The notes beneath the pieces are model-generated. The model was given only the letters and a program-made list of their open reading frames with translations. It made no database searches and was not told the DNA's origin. From CAZCZZ01 sp964503335 (GTDB lineage: Bacteria > Verrucomicrobiota > Kiritimatiellia > CAIVKH01), in assembly GCA_964503335.1 (NCBI GenBank), contig CAZCZZ010000087.1, forward strand, positions 1-11,091: DNA of 11,091 nucleotides, read 5' to 3'. Position numbers and translations under genes: made by a program. Below, piece after piece: positions 1 to 6,270 of the stretch (within the stretch, counting starts at the first letter, position 1; every line of letters begins with the position of its first letter).

Positions 1-573
1 GTAGCGCGACACGCCGGTGATCGTGCCGCCGGTGCCGACACCGGAAACGAGCACGTCGATCGCGCCGTTGGTGTCATCCCAGAGTTCGGGTCCCGTGGTC
101 TTCTCGTGGATGGCCGGGTTCGCGGGATTCTTGAACTGCTGGGGCAGGAAGTATTTTGCGGGATCGGACGCCGCAAGCTCTTCCGCCCTGCGGATCGCGC
201 CCTTCATGCCTTCCGGGCCGGGTGTCAGGACAAGGTTCGCGCCGAAGGCGGCGAGGACGCGACGACGCTCCAAGCTCATCGTCTCGGGCATCGTGAGGGT
301 CAGCTTGTAGCCGCGGGCGGCCGCGACATAGGCGAGGGCGATGCCGGTGTTGCCGCTCGTGGGCTCGACGATTTCAACGCCGGGCTTGAGCACGCCGCGC
401 TTCTCCGCATCCCAGATCATCGCCGCACCAATACGGCACTTCACCGAGTACGCCGGATTCCGGCCTTCAATCTTTGCAAGCACGGTGGCCTTTGCGCCCG
501 CCGTGATCTTATTGAGCTTCACCAGCGGCGTACGGCCGATGGAGAGTGAGTTGTCGCTATAGACGTTACCCAT
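1..573 (-). CDS. cysK: Cysteine synthase A (O-acetylserine sulfhydrylase), 3' part beyond window
   Basis: This PLP enzyme makes L-cysteine and acetate from O-acetylserine and sulfide in the cytoplasm. The reverse complement of 1-573 reads as 191 open codons and runs off the window before a stop, so about 60% of a typical ~320-residue CysK is present. The PLP lysine is K45 in SVKCRIG. The asparagine (substrate) loop is TSGNT at 72-76, QQF lies at 145-147, and the PLP phosphate-binding loop GTGGT is at 180-184. The segments NPAYSVKCRIGAAMIWD and EPTSGNTGIALAYVAAARG are nearly those of enterobacterial CysK as I remember it. The ATG start is preceded by a strong AAGGAGGA site at about 580-588. 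It is separated from cysA by a 214-base gap holding a palindromic repeat, so it may have its own promoter or be the last gene of the sulfate operon. Family assignment is firm. Confidence 0.97.
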   Translation of the reverse strand, partial: MGNVYSDNSLSIGRTPLVKLNKITAGAKATVLAKIEGRNPAYSVKCRIGAAMIWDAEKRGVLKPGVEIVEPTSGNTGIALAYVAAARGYKLTLTMPETMSLERRRVLAAFGANLVLTPGPEGMKGAIRRAEELAASDPAKYFLPQQFKNPANPAIHEKTTGPELWDDTNGAIDVLVSGVGTGGTITGVSRY

Positions 574-579
574 GATGAT

Positions 580-588
580 TTCCTCCTT
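580..588 (-). promoter_or_regulatory. Strong Shine-Dalgarno of cysK
   Basis: On the minus strand AAGGAGGAA lies 6 bases before the cysK ATG (571-573). It is the best ribosome binding site in the window and fixes the start codon. Confidence 0.8.
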
Positions 589-627
589 GTTGTCGTCCTT
601 GTCGAAAAGGCTGTCGAAATCGAAGAA

Positions 628-647
628 TGTCCGGAAAGGGCCGGACA
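628..647 (-). promoter_or_regulatory. Short hairpin in the cysK leader
   Basis: TGTCCGG (628-634) and CCGGACA (641-647) form a perfect 7-bp inverted repeat around a 6-base loop, 55 bases upstream of the cysK ATG. On the minus strand it is followed by a T-rich but interrupted stretch (TTCTTCGATTT). It could be a weak terminator ending the cysA transcript, a leader hairpin or an operator. The sequence alone does not decide between these. Confidence 0.35.
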
Positions 648-676
648 GGCAAGAATCAGATTTAAGACCGGATTTT

Positions 677-777
677 TTAACCACGAATGGACACGAATGA
701 ACACGAATTCAATCACGAAAAGTCGGACACCAGTCAGCATCCGCAATTCGTGTCTATTCGTGTCCTTTCGTGGTTAA
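677..777. repeat. Long imperfect palindrome built of ~10-base CACGAAT units
   Basis: The left arm (677-709) and right arm (745-777) are each 33 bases. They are reverse complements at 30 of 33 positions and flank a 35-base spacer. Each arm starts TTAACCACGAA at its outer end and carries three CACGAA units at 10-base spacing (left arm at 682, 692 and 702). A fourth TCACGAAA copy is in the spacer at 713. The element begins 10 bases past the cysA stop and fills much of the cysA-cysK gap. No ORF is associated with it. On the minus strand the stem is followed by A residues, not a T tract, so it is not a classical intrinsic terminator. It looks like a dispersed intergenic repeat (REP/MITE-like). I recall similar repeats in unrelated environmental genomes, but this is unverified. 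Confidence 0.85.
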
Positions 778-787
778 ACCTCTGCTC

Positions 788-1858
788 CTAGATCGAGTAG
801 TCCTCCACATAGATCTTTAAGTTTCTGGGCCTGATGTAGACGGTCTGGCCGACTTTTGGATTCAATTCGTGGTAGCGCATCTTGGGTACTTCGGCCTCGA
901 TGACTTCGCCGGTTTCCTGGCGTCGCAGTTCGATGCGCACAATGGGGCCGACGGCATGCAGGTAACGAACGGTGGCGGGCATGAGACCGCCGCCTTCGTT
1001 GGTGGTGAAGACTTCGATATCGTGGGGGCGCGCAAACCCCGCACCGAGTTTTGCCGCACTACCGGCCGTGGCTGGAACGTCAATGGAGGTTTGTCCAACT
1101 TGGGCAAGCCCGTCATGAACGCGTGCCTGGAAGACGTTCACGCTGCCGAGGAAGTCGTAGACGAACGGTGAAGCGGGGTGGTCGTAGACTTCTTCGGGTG
1201 AGCCGATTTGCTCGATGCGGCCTTCGTTCATGACGACGATCTGGTCGGACACTTCGAGCGCTTCCTCGACGTCGTGCGTGACGAAGATGCTCGTGACATG
1301 GATTTCGTCGTGCAGGCGACGAAGCCAGCGGCGCAGTTCCTTGCGCACCTTCGCATCGAGCGCACCGAAGGGCTCGTCCAGCAGCAGCACGCGCGGCTCC
1401 ACGGCGAGGGCGCGGGCGAGGGCCACGCGTTGACGCTGTCCGCCGGAGAGCTGCGAGGGCAGCCGGTCGGCGAGCCAGTCGAGCTGGACGAGCTGCAGGA
1501 GTTTGTGCACGCGGTCCGAGATTTCGCGATCCGGAGGCCTGACGCTGCGCGGGCGCACGCGCAGCCCGAAGGCAATGTTCTCGAACACGCTCATGTGGCG
1601 AAAGAGGGCGTAGTGCTGGAAGACAAAGCCCACGCGACGGTCCTTCGCGCTGCGCTTTGTCGCATCCTCACCATCGAACAGCACGCTGCCGGAGTCCGCG
1701 CCTTCAAGGCCTGCGATCACACGCAGCAACGTCGTCTTGCCGGAGCCCGACGGACCCAGCAGGGCGACGAGTTTGCCCGATGGAAACTTGATTGAGATGT
1801 CATTCAGCGCCACGAAGGAGCCGAATGCTTTCCGGATGTTCGCAACTTCAATGCCCAT
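788..1858 (-). CDS. cysA: Sulfate/thiosulfate ABC transporter ATP-binding protein
   Basis: This is the cytoplasmic ATPase that powers sulfate import through CysTW. The 356-residue protein is close to the usual length (E. coli CysA, about 365). Motifs in order are Walker A GPSGSGKTT (35-43), Q-loop Q81, signature LSGGQ (137-141), Walker B VLLLDE (157-162), D-loop GALD (165-168) and switch histidine H195. The sequence HPASPFVYDFLGSVNVF (227-243) is typical of the CysA hinge and is followed by a C-terminal regulatory, TOBE-like domain to about residue 350. The ATG overlaps the end of cysW by 11 bases, and GAGGG just upstream serves as ribosome binding site, so the two are translationally coupled. 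All catalytic motifs are intact. The sulfate assignment rests on both the sequence and the Sbp/CysT/CysW neighbours. Confidence 0.97.
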   Translation of the reverse strand: MGIEVANIRKAFGSFVALNDISIKFPSGKLVALLGPSGSGKTTLLRVIAGLEGADSGSVLFDGEDATKRSAKDRRVGFVFQHYALFRHMSVFENIAFGLRVRPRSVRPPDREISDRVHKLLQLVQLDWLADRLPSQLSGGQRQRVALARALAVEPRVLLLDEPFGALDAKVRKELRRWLRRLHDEIHVTSIFVTHDVEEALEVSDQIVVMNEGRIEQIGSPEEVYDHPASPFVYDFLGSVNVFQARVHDGLAQVGQTSIDVPATAGSAAKLGAGFARPHDIEVFTTNEGGGLMPATVRYLHAVGPIVRIELRRQETGEVIEAEVPKMRYHELNPKVGQTVYIRPRNLKIYVEDYSI

Positions 1859-2714
1859 AATCCCTCGCTGCCTTCCATTCCACGATATTCTTCAGACCCA
1901 GGGTGACCAGCGCGAGCAGTGCCAGGAGTGACGCCACAGCGAAGGCGGCGACGAAGTTGTACTCGTTGTAGAGAATCTCCACGTGAAGCGGCATGGTGTT
2001 CGTCATGCCTCGAATGTGGCCCGATACAACAGATACAGCGCCGAATTCGCCCATCGCGCGCGCGTTGCAGAGGATGACGCCGTAGAGCAGTCCCCACTTG
2101 ATGTTGGGCAGCGTGACTTTCCAGAAGGTCTGCCAGCCGTTTGCGCCCAGCACGATGGCGGATTCCTCTTCATCCGATCCCTGCGCCTGCATGAGGGGAA
2201 TGAGTTCGCGGGCGACGAAGGGGAAAGTGACGAAGATCGTCGCCAGCACGATGCCCGGGACGGCGAAGATGATCTTGATATCGTTGTCGATGAACCAACT
2301 GCCGAACCAGCCCTGTGCGCCGAAGATCAGCACATAGATTAGGCCGGAGACCACGGGCGACACGGCGAAGGGGAGGTCGATCAGGGTCAGCAGGATGTTC
2401 TTCCCGCGGAACTCAAACTTCGCAATGGCCCACGCGGCCACGACGCCGAAGACGAGATTGAGGGGCACTGCGATGGCGGCCGTGAGCAGTGTGAGGCGGA
2501 TGGCATGCAGCGCGTCGTGCTCGGTGAGCGCCTTCAGGTATAGACCGAAACCTTTGCGCAGCGCTTCGTAGAACACCGCCACCAGGGGCACGAACAGCAT
2601 GATCGCGAGGAAGAGGAGCGCGATGGTGATCAGCAGGAAGCGCACGATGGCGGGATCCTTTGTGCTGATCTTCGCAGCCTTCCTGGCGCGAATTCCTGAA
2701 ACGATGGCAGCCAT
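1848..2714 (-). CDS. cysW: Sulfate ABC transporter permease CysW
   Basis: This inner-membrane permease pairs with CysT to form the sulfate channel. It has 288 residues, close to the family norm (about 290). A cytoplasmic basic N-terminus is followed by hydrophobic segments at roughly 24-48, 70-98, 110-134, 146-172, 205-225 and 245-272. The EAA coupling loop that docks onto CysA reads EEESAIVLGANGW (182-194). The reading frame stays open upstream to 3119, but that stretch is a shadow of cysT. The chosen ATG (2712-2714) overlaps the cysT stop as TGATG and gives a protein of the normal length. An AAAGG sequence lies just before it. It is tightly coupled to cysT upstream and cysA downstream. Confidence 0.95.
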   Translation of the reverse strand: MAAIVSGIRARKAAKISTKDPAIVRFLLITIALLFLAIMLFVPLVAVFYEALRKGFGLYLKALTEHDALHAIRLTLLTAAIAVPLNLVFGVVAAWAIAKFEFRGKNILLTLIDLPFAVSPVVSGLIYVLIFGAQGWFGSWFIDNDIKIIFAVPGIVLATIFVTFPFVARELIPLMQAQGSDEEESAIVLGANGWQTFWKVTLPNIKWGLLYGVILCNARAMGEFGAVSVVSGHIRGMTNTMPLHVEILYNEYNFVAAFAVASLLALLALVTLGLKNIVEWKAARDYGH

Positions 2715-3532
2715 CAGACCTTTCGACTCCACGCCTGGAGCAGGTTGATCACGAGGAGCAGCGCGAAGGATACGACCAGCATGACCACGGCGAGGGCCGT
2801 GGCTCCGGCATAGTCGTACTGCTCCAGCTTGGTGATGATGAGAAGGGGCGTGATCTCTGTTTTCATCGGCATATTGCCCGAGATGAATACGACCGATCCG
2901 TATTCGCCGATGGCGCGGGCGAAAGACATCGCGACGCCGGTCACGATGGCGGGAAGCACGGTCGGCAGCACAACCTTGGTGACGGTCTGCCAGCGCGTTG
3001 CGCCGAGGCTCGCTGCAGCTTCCTCGATCTCCGCATCGAGGTCTTCGAGTACAGGCTGTACTGTGCGTACGACGAAGGGGAGGCCGATGAAGATGAGTGC
3101 GATCAGCACGCCGACCCATGTAAACGCGATGCGGATGCCGAAGGGCTCGAACATTTGTCCGATCCAGCCGTTCTGCGCGTAGATCGCCGTCAGGGCAATG
3201 CCCGCGACTGCTGTCGGCAGCGCAAAGGGGAGGTCAACGAGGGCATCGACGAGTTTCTTGCCCGGGAACTGATACCGGACGAGAACCCACGCCACGAGTG
3301 TCCCGAAAATTCCATTGATCAATGCCGCCGCGAAGGACGCCCCGAAGCTGAGCTTGTAGGACGCCACCACGCGGTCTGTCGTGATCGTTTCCCAGAACTG
3401 GCCCCACGTGAGCGTGGCCGTTTTGAGAAACGCTGCGGACAGGGGGATCAGGACGATCAGCGTCAGGTACACGAGCGTGAACCCGAGCGTGATGCCCAAT
3501 CCCGGCAATACATTGGTTTTTCGAGACACCAT
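2714..3532 (-). CDS. cysT: Sulfate ABC transporter permease CysT (CysU)
   Basis: This is the second inner-membrane permease of the sulfate importer. The 272-residue protein has about six membrane segments (near 11-36, 60-86, 97-119, 136-158, 190-210 and 240-265) in the MetI-like permease fold. The EAA loop that contacts CysA is EEAAASLGATRWQTV (170-184). GEYGSVVFISGNMP, typical of CysT, follows the loop. The start is the ATG at 3530-3532, 10 bases after the sbp stop. The stop overlaps the cysW ATG by one base (TGATG). No strong Shine-Dalgarno is seen, so translation probably relies on coupling to sbp. Other binding-protein transport permeases share the fold, but the gene order sbp-cysT-cysW-cysA makes sulfate specificity very likely. 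Confidence 0.95.
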   Translation of the reverse strand: MVSRKTNVLPGLGITLGFTLVYLTLIVLIPLSAAFLKTATLTWGQFWETITTDRVVASYKLSFGASFAAALINGIFGTLVAWVLVRYQFPGKKLVDALVDLPFALPTAVAGIALTAIYAQNGWIGQMFEPFGIRIAFTWVGVLIALIFIGLPFVVRTVQPVLEDLDAEIEEAAASLGATRWQTVTKVVLPTVLPAIVTGVAMSFARAIGEYGSVVFISGNMPMKTEITPLLIITKLEQYDYAGATALAVVMLVVSFALLLVINLLQAWSRKV

Positions 3533-3542
3533 GGCGGTTCAG

Positions 3543-4550
3543 TTACTTCGCGTAGATTTCGTCGAAAACGCCGCCATCGCTGAAGTGCTTTTGCTGGGCT
3601 TCGTTCCATCCGCCGAACTCGTCATCGATGGTGACGAGGTTGATCGCCGGGAAGGTCTTCGCGTATTTCGCGGCGACGGATTCAAGCCGCGGACGATAGA
3701 AGTGCTTTGCGGCAATCTCCTGTCCTTCTTCGCTGTAGAGGTGGTTCAGGTAGGCCTCGGCGACTTTGCGCGTGCCGCGCCGGTCAGCCACCTTGTCCAC
3801 CACCGTGACCGGGGGCTCGGCGAGGATGCTGATCGAGGGGACGATAATCTCGAACTTGTCATCGCCGAATTCCTTCTTCGCGAGGAACGCTTCGTTCTCC
3901 CACGAGATGAACACGTCGCCGATCTCGCGCTGGACGAAGGTCGTCGTCGAACCACGGGCGCCCGAATCAAGAACGGGGACGTTCTTGAAGAGCTTGCTGA
4001 TGAAGTCCTTGATCTGCGCTTCGTCGCCGTTGAACTTGCGCGAGGCGAAGGCCCATGCCGCAAGGTAGTTCCAGCGAGCGCCACCCGAGGTCTTCGGGTT
4101 CGGCGTGATCACGGAAACACCCGGCTTCACCAGGTCGTCCCAGTCCTTGATCCCCTTCGGGTTGCCCTTGCGGACCAGGAGAACGATCGTGGACGTGTAC
4201 GGCGCGCTGTTGTGGGGAAGTCGGGCCTGCCAGTCAGAAGGGATGAGTTTCCCCTTCTGGTGGAGGGCATCGACGTCGTAGGCCAACGCCAGCGTCACGA
4301 CATCGGCCGCGAGGCCATCAATGACGCCGCGGGCCTGCTTGCCGGAGCCGCCGTGGGACTGGTTGACCGTCACGGTGTCGCCCGAGATGGCCGACCAGTA
4401 CTTCGCGAACGCCGCGTTGAACTCCGTGTAGAGCTCGCGCGTCGGGTCGTAGGAGACGTTGAGGAGCGTCACCTCTTTCCCCGCGTTGGCCGCCAACGGA
4501 ACGGTGGCGGCCGCGAGTGCGGCGATAAATATCCATGTAGAGAGTTTCAT
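3543..4550 (-). CDS. sbp: Periplasmic sulfate-binding protein
   Basis: This protein captures sulfate in the periplasm and delivers it to CysTW. It has 335 residues. A signal peptide covers residues 1-23: a lysine, a hydrophobic core, then ANA before the likely cleavage site ahead of G24. Family hallmarks are SYDPTREL (33-40), HGGSGKQARGVIDGL (66-80), ADVVTLALAYDVD (82-94), NPKTSGGARWNYLAAW (151-166) and ISWENEA (215-221), all in the usual order. These distinguish Sbp from molybdate or phosphate binders. The ATG is preceded by AAGGAAAG about 12-15 bases upstream, a rather long spacing. It begins 21 bases after the porin stop and ends 10 bases before cysT, so it sits inside one operon. Thiosulfate may also be a ligand, since Sbp and CysP are hard to tell apart by eye. 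Confidence 0.96.
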   Translation of the reverse strand: MKLSTWIFIAALAAATVPLAANAGKEVTLLNVSYDPTRELYTEFNAAFAKYWSAISGDTVTVNQSHGGSGKQARGVIDGLAADVVTLALAYDVDALHQKGKLIPSDWQARLPHNSAPYTSTIVLLVRKGNPKGIKDWDDLVKPGVSVITPNPKTSGGARWNYLAAWAFASRKFNGDEAQIKDFISKLFKNVPVLDSGARGSTTTFVQREIGDVFISWENEAFLAKKEFGDDKFEIIVPSISILAEPPVTVVDKVADRRGTRKVAEAYLNHLYSEEGQEIAAKHFYRPRLESVAAKYAKTFPAINLVTIDDEFGGWNEAQQKHFSDGGVFDEIYAK

Positions 4551-4571
4551 GTTCTGTTTAGTCTTTCCTTG

Positions 4572-5939
4572 TTAGTAGCTGATCTGGTAGCGGGCGAAGA
4601 CGATTTCTTCATCCGCACGGTCTGCGCCCTTGGCTGCGCCGCCGTCGAATTCGGTCTTTTCGTAGTTGAGCGAGAGCTTGGCGTTACGGGTGAGGTACCA
4701 GTTGACGCCGGCGCCCCAGTTGCTTGCCTGCTTCGCAGAGCGCGCCGGATCGGCATAGCCCTTCGCGAAGGCATCGTCGTCGACGTTCAGTTCGCCGATG
4801 CGGCCGACGAGTTCAACCGCGCCCCACTGGCCCTTCGATAGGTCGAGCGGAATCAGGGGCTGCACGCCTTTGAAGGATGCGTTTTCGCCCGTCAGGACGT
4901 AAGAGAGCGTGACGCCCCACGAATCGTTCTGCAGCTTATCCGAACCCTTGCCATTGGCCACTTCCTGTTCGGAGATGGTGTACTCGCCGAGCACGCCGAC
5001 GGGGCCGACTGCGTAGTAGAGCTGCGGAGCGATACGTGTCCGCTCGCCGTCCGCGATCGCCGTCTGAGCGGAATTCGTCGACGTGCGGTAGCTGAAGAAC
5101 GTCTGCTGGCCATTGCTCCGGAAGGAGGGCAGGCCGGGTGCATTCGTCGCGCCGCTCTGGTCGCCGAAGCTGCCGGCGACACCGAAGCTCAGGCCCTGAA
5201 GCGCCTCGATATCGGAGTTCTTGAACGGCGTCAGGTAGAGGCGACCGACGAAGTCCTTGTCGTCGTTCGTATCCGAGTCCGCGTTGCCGCCGTCCACGAC
5301 GCCGTTGTAGACGCCGAGGGAGTATTCGACGACGCCCGTGCCGATGCTGCCGAAGTACGAGACGCCGACGTCGCGTGTCGGCACCAGCTGCGTGGGCAGG
5401 CCGCGCTCGATAAACGCGGTGTCGCTAGCGCTCTGCAGGCGTTCGAGGCCGACGGGTGGCTTCGACTTGCCGACGCGGAAGTTGGCGAGGGGGGACAACT
5501 TCAAGTCGCCGTACGCATCGAAGAGCACCGACTGGCTGCCCGCGAAGTCCGGTGTAACGCGGAATCCGACGTGCGGGCCGAGCGAGCCTTCGAGGGTGGG
5601 GCGGACGCGGCGAAGCAGGAAGGTATCATTCAGCCGCTTGTCGTCGTCGTTCAGGAAGAACCGCGCGTCACCCTGGACGAGCGCGCGGAACTTCAGCTGC
5701 ACGCTCTTGTCCGCGGAGGACAGCGAGAAGCCGTCCTTCGTATCCGCCGTGAACTTCGGTGCTTCCTTGGCCTTCGTGGCCGCGGCTTCTTCCGAAATCT
5801 CCAGCTTGCGCTCGAGAATCTTGATTCGCTGATCCAATTCGTTCACGTCTTCTTGTCCCGATGCGGTCCGCACCTCCGGGGTGCCGACGGCCAAGCCACC
5901 CGCGAGGGCAGCGATCCACAACGACTTCTTCGTATTCAC
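4572..5939 (-). CDS. OprP/OprO-type outer-membrane porin, probably for sulfate
   Basis: This is a 455-residue outer-membrane beta-barrel of the phosphate-selective porin O/P family. A signal peptide covers roughly residues 1-28, followed by a short coiled coil at about 31-58 (heptad-like, E/K/L rich), as often seen at the porin N-terminus. Family-typical segments are FLLRRVRPTLEGSLG (107-121), LFDAYGDLKLSP (139-150), FRVGKSKPPVGLERLQSASD (154-173) and LVPTRDVGVSYFG (185-197). The chain ends in ARYQISY, with a terminal aromatic residue expected for barrel assembly. The start is GTG (5937-5939) with AAGGA 8 bases upstream, and no alternative in-frame ATG is close. The family is known for phosphate and pyrophosphate. 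Its place directly before sbp suggests sulfate or general oxyanion passage here, which is inference. Confidence 0.9.
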   Translation of the reverse strand: MNTKKSLWIAALAGGLAVGTPEVRTASGQEDVNELDQRIKILERKLEISEEAAATKAKEAPKFTADTKDGFSLSSADKSVQLKFRALVQGDARFFLNDDDKRLNDTFLLRRVRPTLEGSLGPHVGFRVTPDFAGSQSVLFDAYGDLKLSPLANFRVGKSKPPVGLERLQSASDTAFIERGLPTQLVPTRDVGVSYFGSIGTGVVEYSLGVYNGVVDGGNADSDTNDDKDFVGRLYLTPFKNSDIEALQGLSFGVAGSFGDQSGATNAPGLPSFRSNGQQTFFSYRTSTNSAQTAIADGERTRIAPQLYYAVGPVGVLGEYTISEQEVANGKGSDKLQNDSWGVTLSYVLTGENASFKGVQPLIPLDLSKGQWGAVELVGRIGELNVDDDAFAKGYADPARSAKQASNWGAGVNWYLTRNAKLSLNYEKTEFDGGAAKGADRADEEIVFARYQISY

Positions 5940-5956
5940 GTTCGTATTCCTTGCAT
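5936..5956 (-). other. Possible 6-codon leader mini-ORF coupled to the porin start
   Basis: ATG at 5954-5956 opens the peptide MQGIRT, whose TGA (5936-5938) overlaps the porin GTG as GTGA. A GGAGG sequence lies about 12 bases upstream of this ATG. The arrangement could couple translation into the GTG-initiated porin. It may equally be chance, since the porin has its own AAGGA site inside the mini-ORF. Confidence 0.25.
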
Positions 5957-5971
5957 GCTTGCAGGGAACCT

Positions 5972-6049
5972 CCGGTGAACCGGTCAGTCCTGCGGGTGCG
6001 CAATTTGCGCATCCGATGTTTGTTTAGCTTGTGCCTCCAGTACGACTGG
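5972..6049 (-). promoter_or_regulatory. Dyad-rich leader upstream of the porin
   Basis: The 127-base gap between the DUF2292 gene and the porin holds three inverted repeats. CCAGT and ACTGG surround ACG at 6037-6049. A 23-base dyad at 5993-6015 is centred on TGCGCAATTTGCGCA, with 10 of 11 arm positions paired. CCGGTGAACCGG lies at 5972-5983. They may be operators, RNA hairpins setting porin expression relative to the upstream regulator, or mRNA-processing sites. I recognise no known riboswitch. No convincing -35/-10 pair is seen here, so read-through from the regulator promoter seems likely. Confidence 0.45.
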
Positions 6050-6066
6050 TCGGCCTGTTTAAAAGT

Positions 6067-6258
6067 CTAGCTCGCGTTCTGGCGGTGATTCTGGTCACTG
6101 CCCTGGAACCGGATCTTCTCCCGCTGCTCCACCTGCACCACGCGCGAGTCGTGGATCACGATCTCAACCGATCCGAATTTCACTTCGCGGATCGCGCGGA
6201 GAATCTCGTTCTCCCACTGTCCTTCAGTCTTCTTCTCTCTCTCGTCTTGCTTGCTCAT
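6067..6258 (-). CDS. Small DUF2292 (YezD-like) protein
   Basis: This is a 63-residue protein with no signal peptide or membrane segment. It has a charged N-terminus (MSKQDEREKK) followed by a core, QWENEILRAIREVKFGSVEI (14-33), then IHDSRVVQVEQREKIRF to residue 51. The pattern of a short helix, then FGSVxIxIxDxRVVQVExxEKIRF, matches the DUF2292/YezD family of small proteins as I know it. The molecular function of that family is not established. Members are often found near sulfur assimilation genes and Rrf2 regulators, as here. The ATG lies 12 bases after the Rrf2 stop, with a GGGACGGA region as weak ribosome binding site, so it is co-transcribed with the regulator. The tail (QGSDQNHRQNAS) is polar and probably disordered. 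Confidence 0.85.
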   Translation of the reverse strand: MSKQDEREKKTEGQWENEILRAIREVKFGSVEIVIHDSRVVQVEQREKIRFQGSDQNHRQNAS

Positions 6259-6270
6259 GTCCGTCCCGTC

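Noticed and set aside
677..777. The palindrome as a classical intrinsic terminator for cysA
   Set aside because: Following the stem, the minus strand has A residues rather than a T tract, and the spacer loop is 35 bases long.
574..787. A dedicated cysK promoter in the cysA-cysK gap
   Set aside because: No -35/-10 pair with acceptable spacing stood out. TTGCCT-N17-CATTCT is too poor at -10 to report as a feature.
1208..1795. 195-codon plus-strand frame opposite cysA
   Set aside because: It is fully antisense to conserved ATPase motifs, and its composition is that of a codon shadow.
2715..3119. N-terminal extension of cysW to 3119
   Set aside because: The added ~135 residues are an arginine/histidine-rich shadow of cysT. 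The ATG at 2714 with the TGATG overlap gives the normal CysW length.
3381..4841. 486-codon open frame on the plus strand
   Set aside because: It runs antisense to sbp and the end of the porin, both with clear family motifs. The translation is low-complexity R/V/E/D-rich with no recognisable domain, a shadow of GC-rich coding.
5940..6066. SAM, SAH or other known riboswitch in the porin leader
   Set aside because: No conserved core of a known sulfur-related riboswitch could be recognised; only simple dyads are visible.
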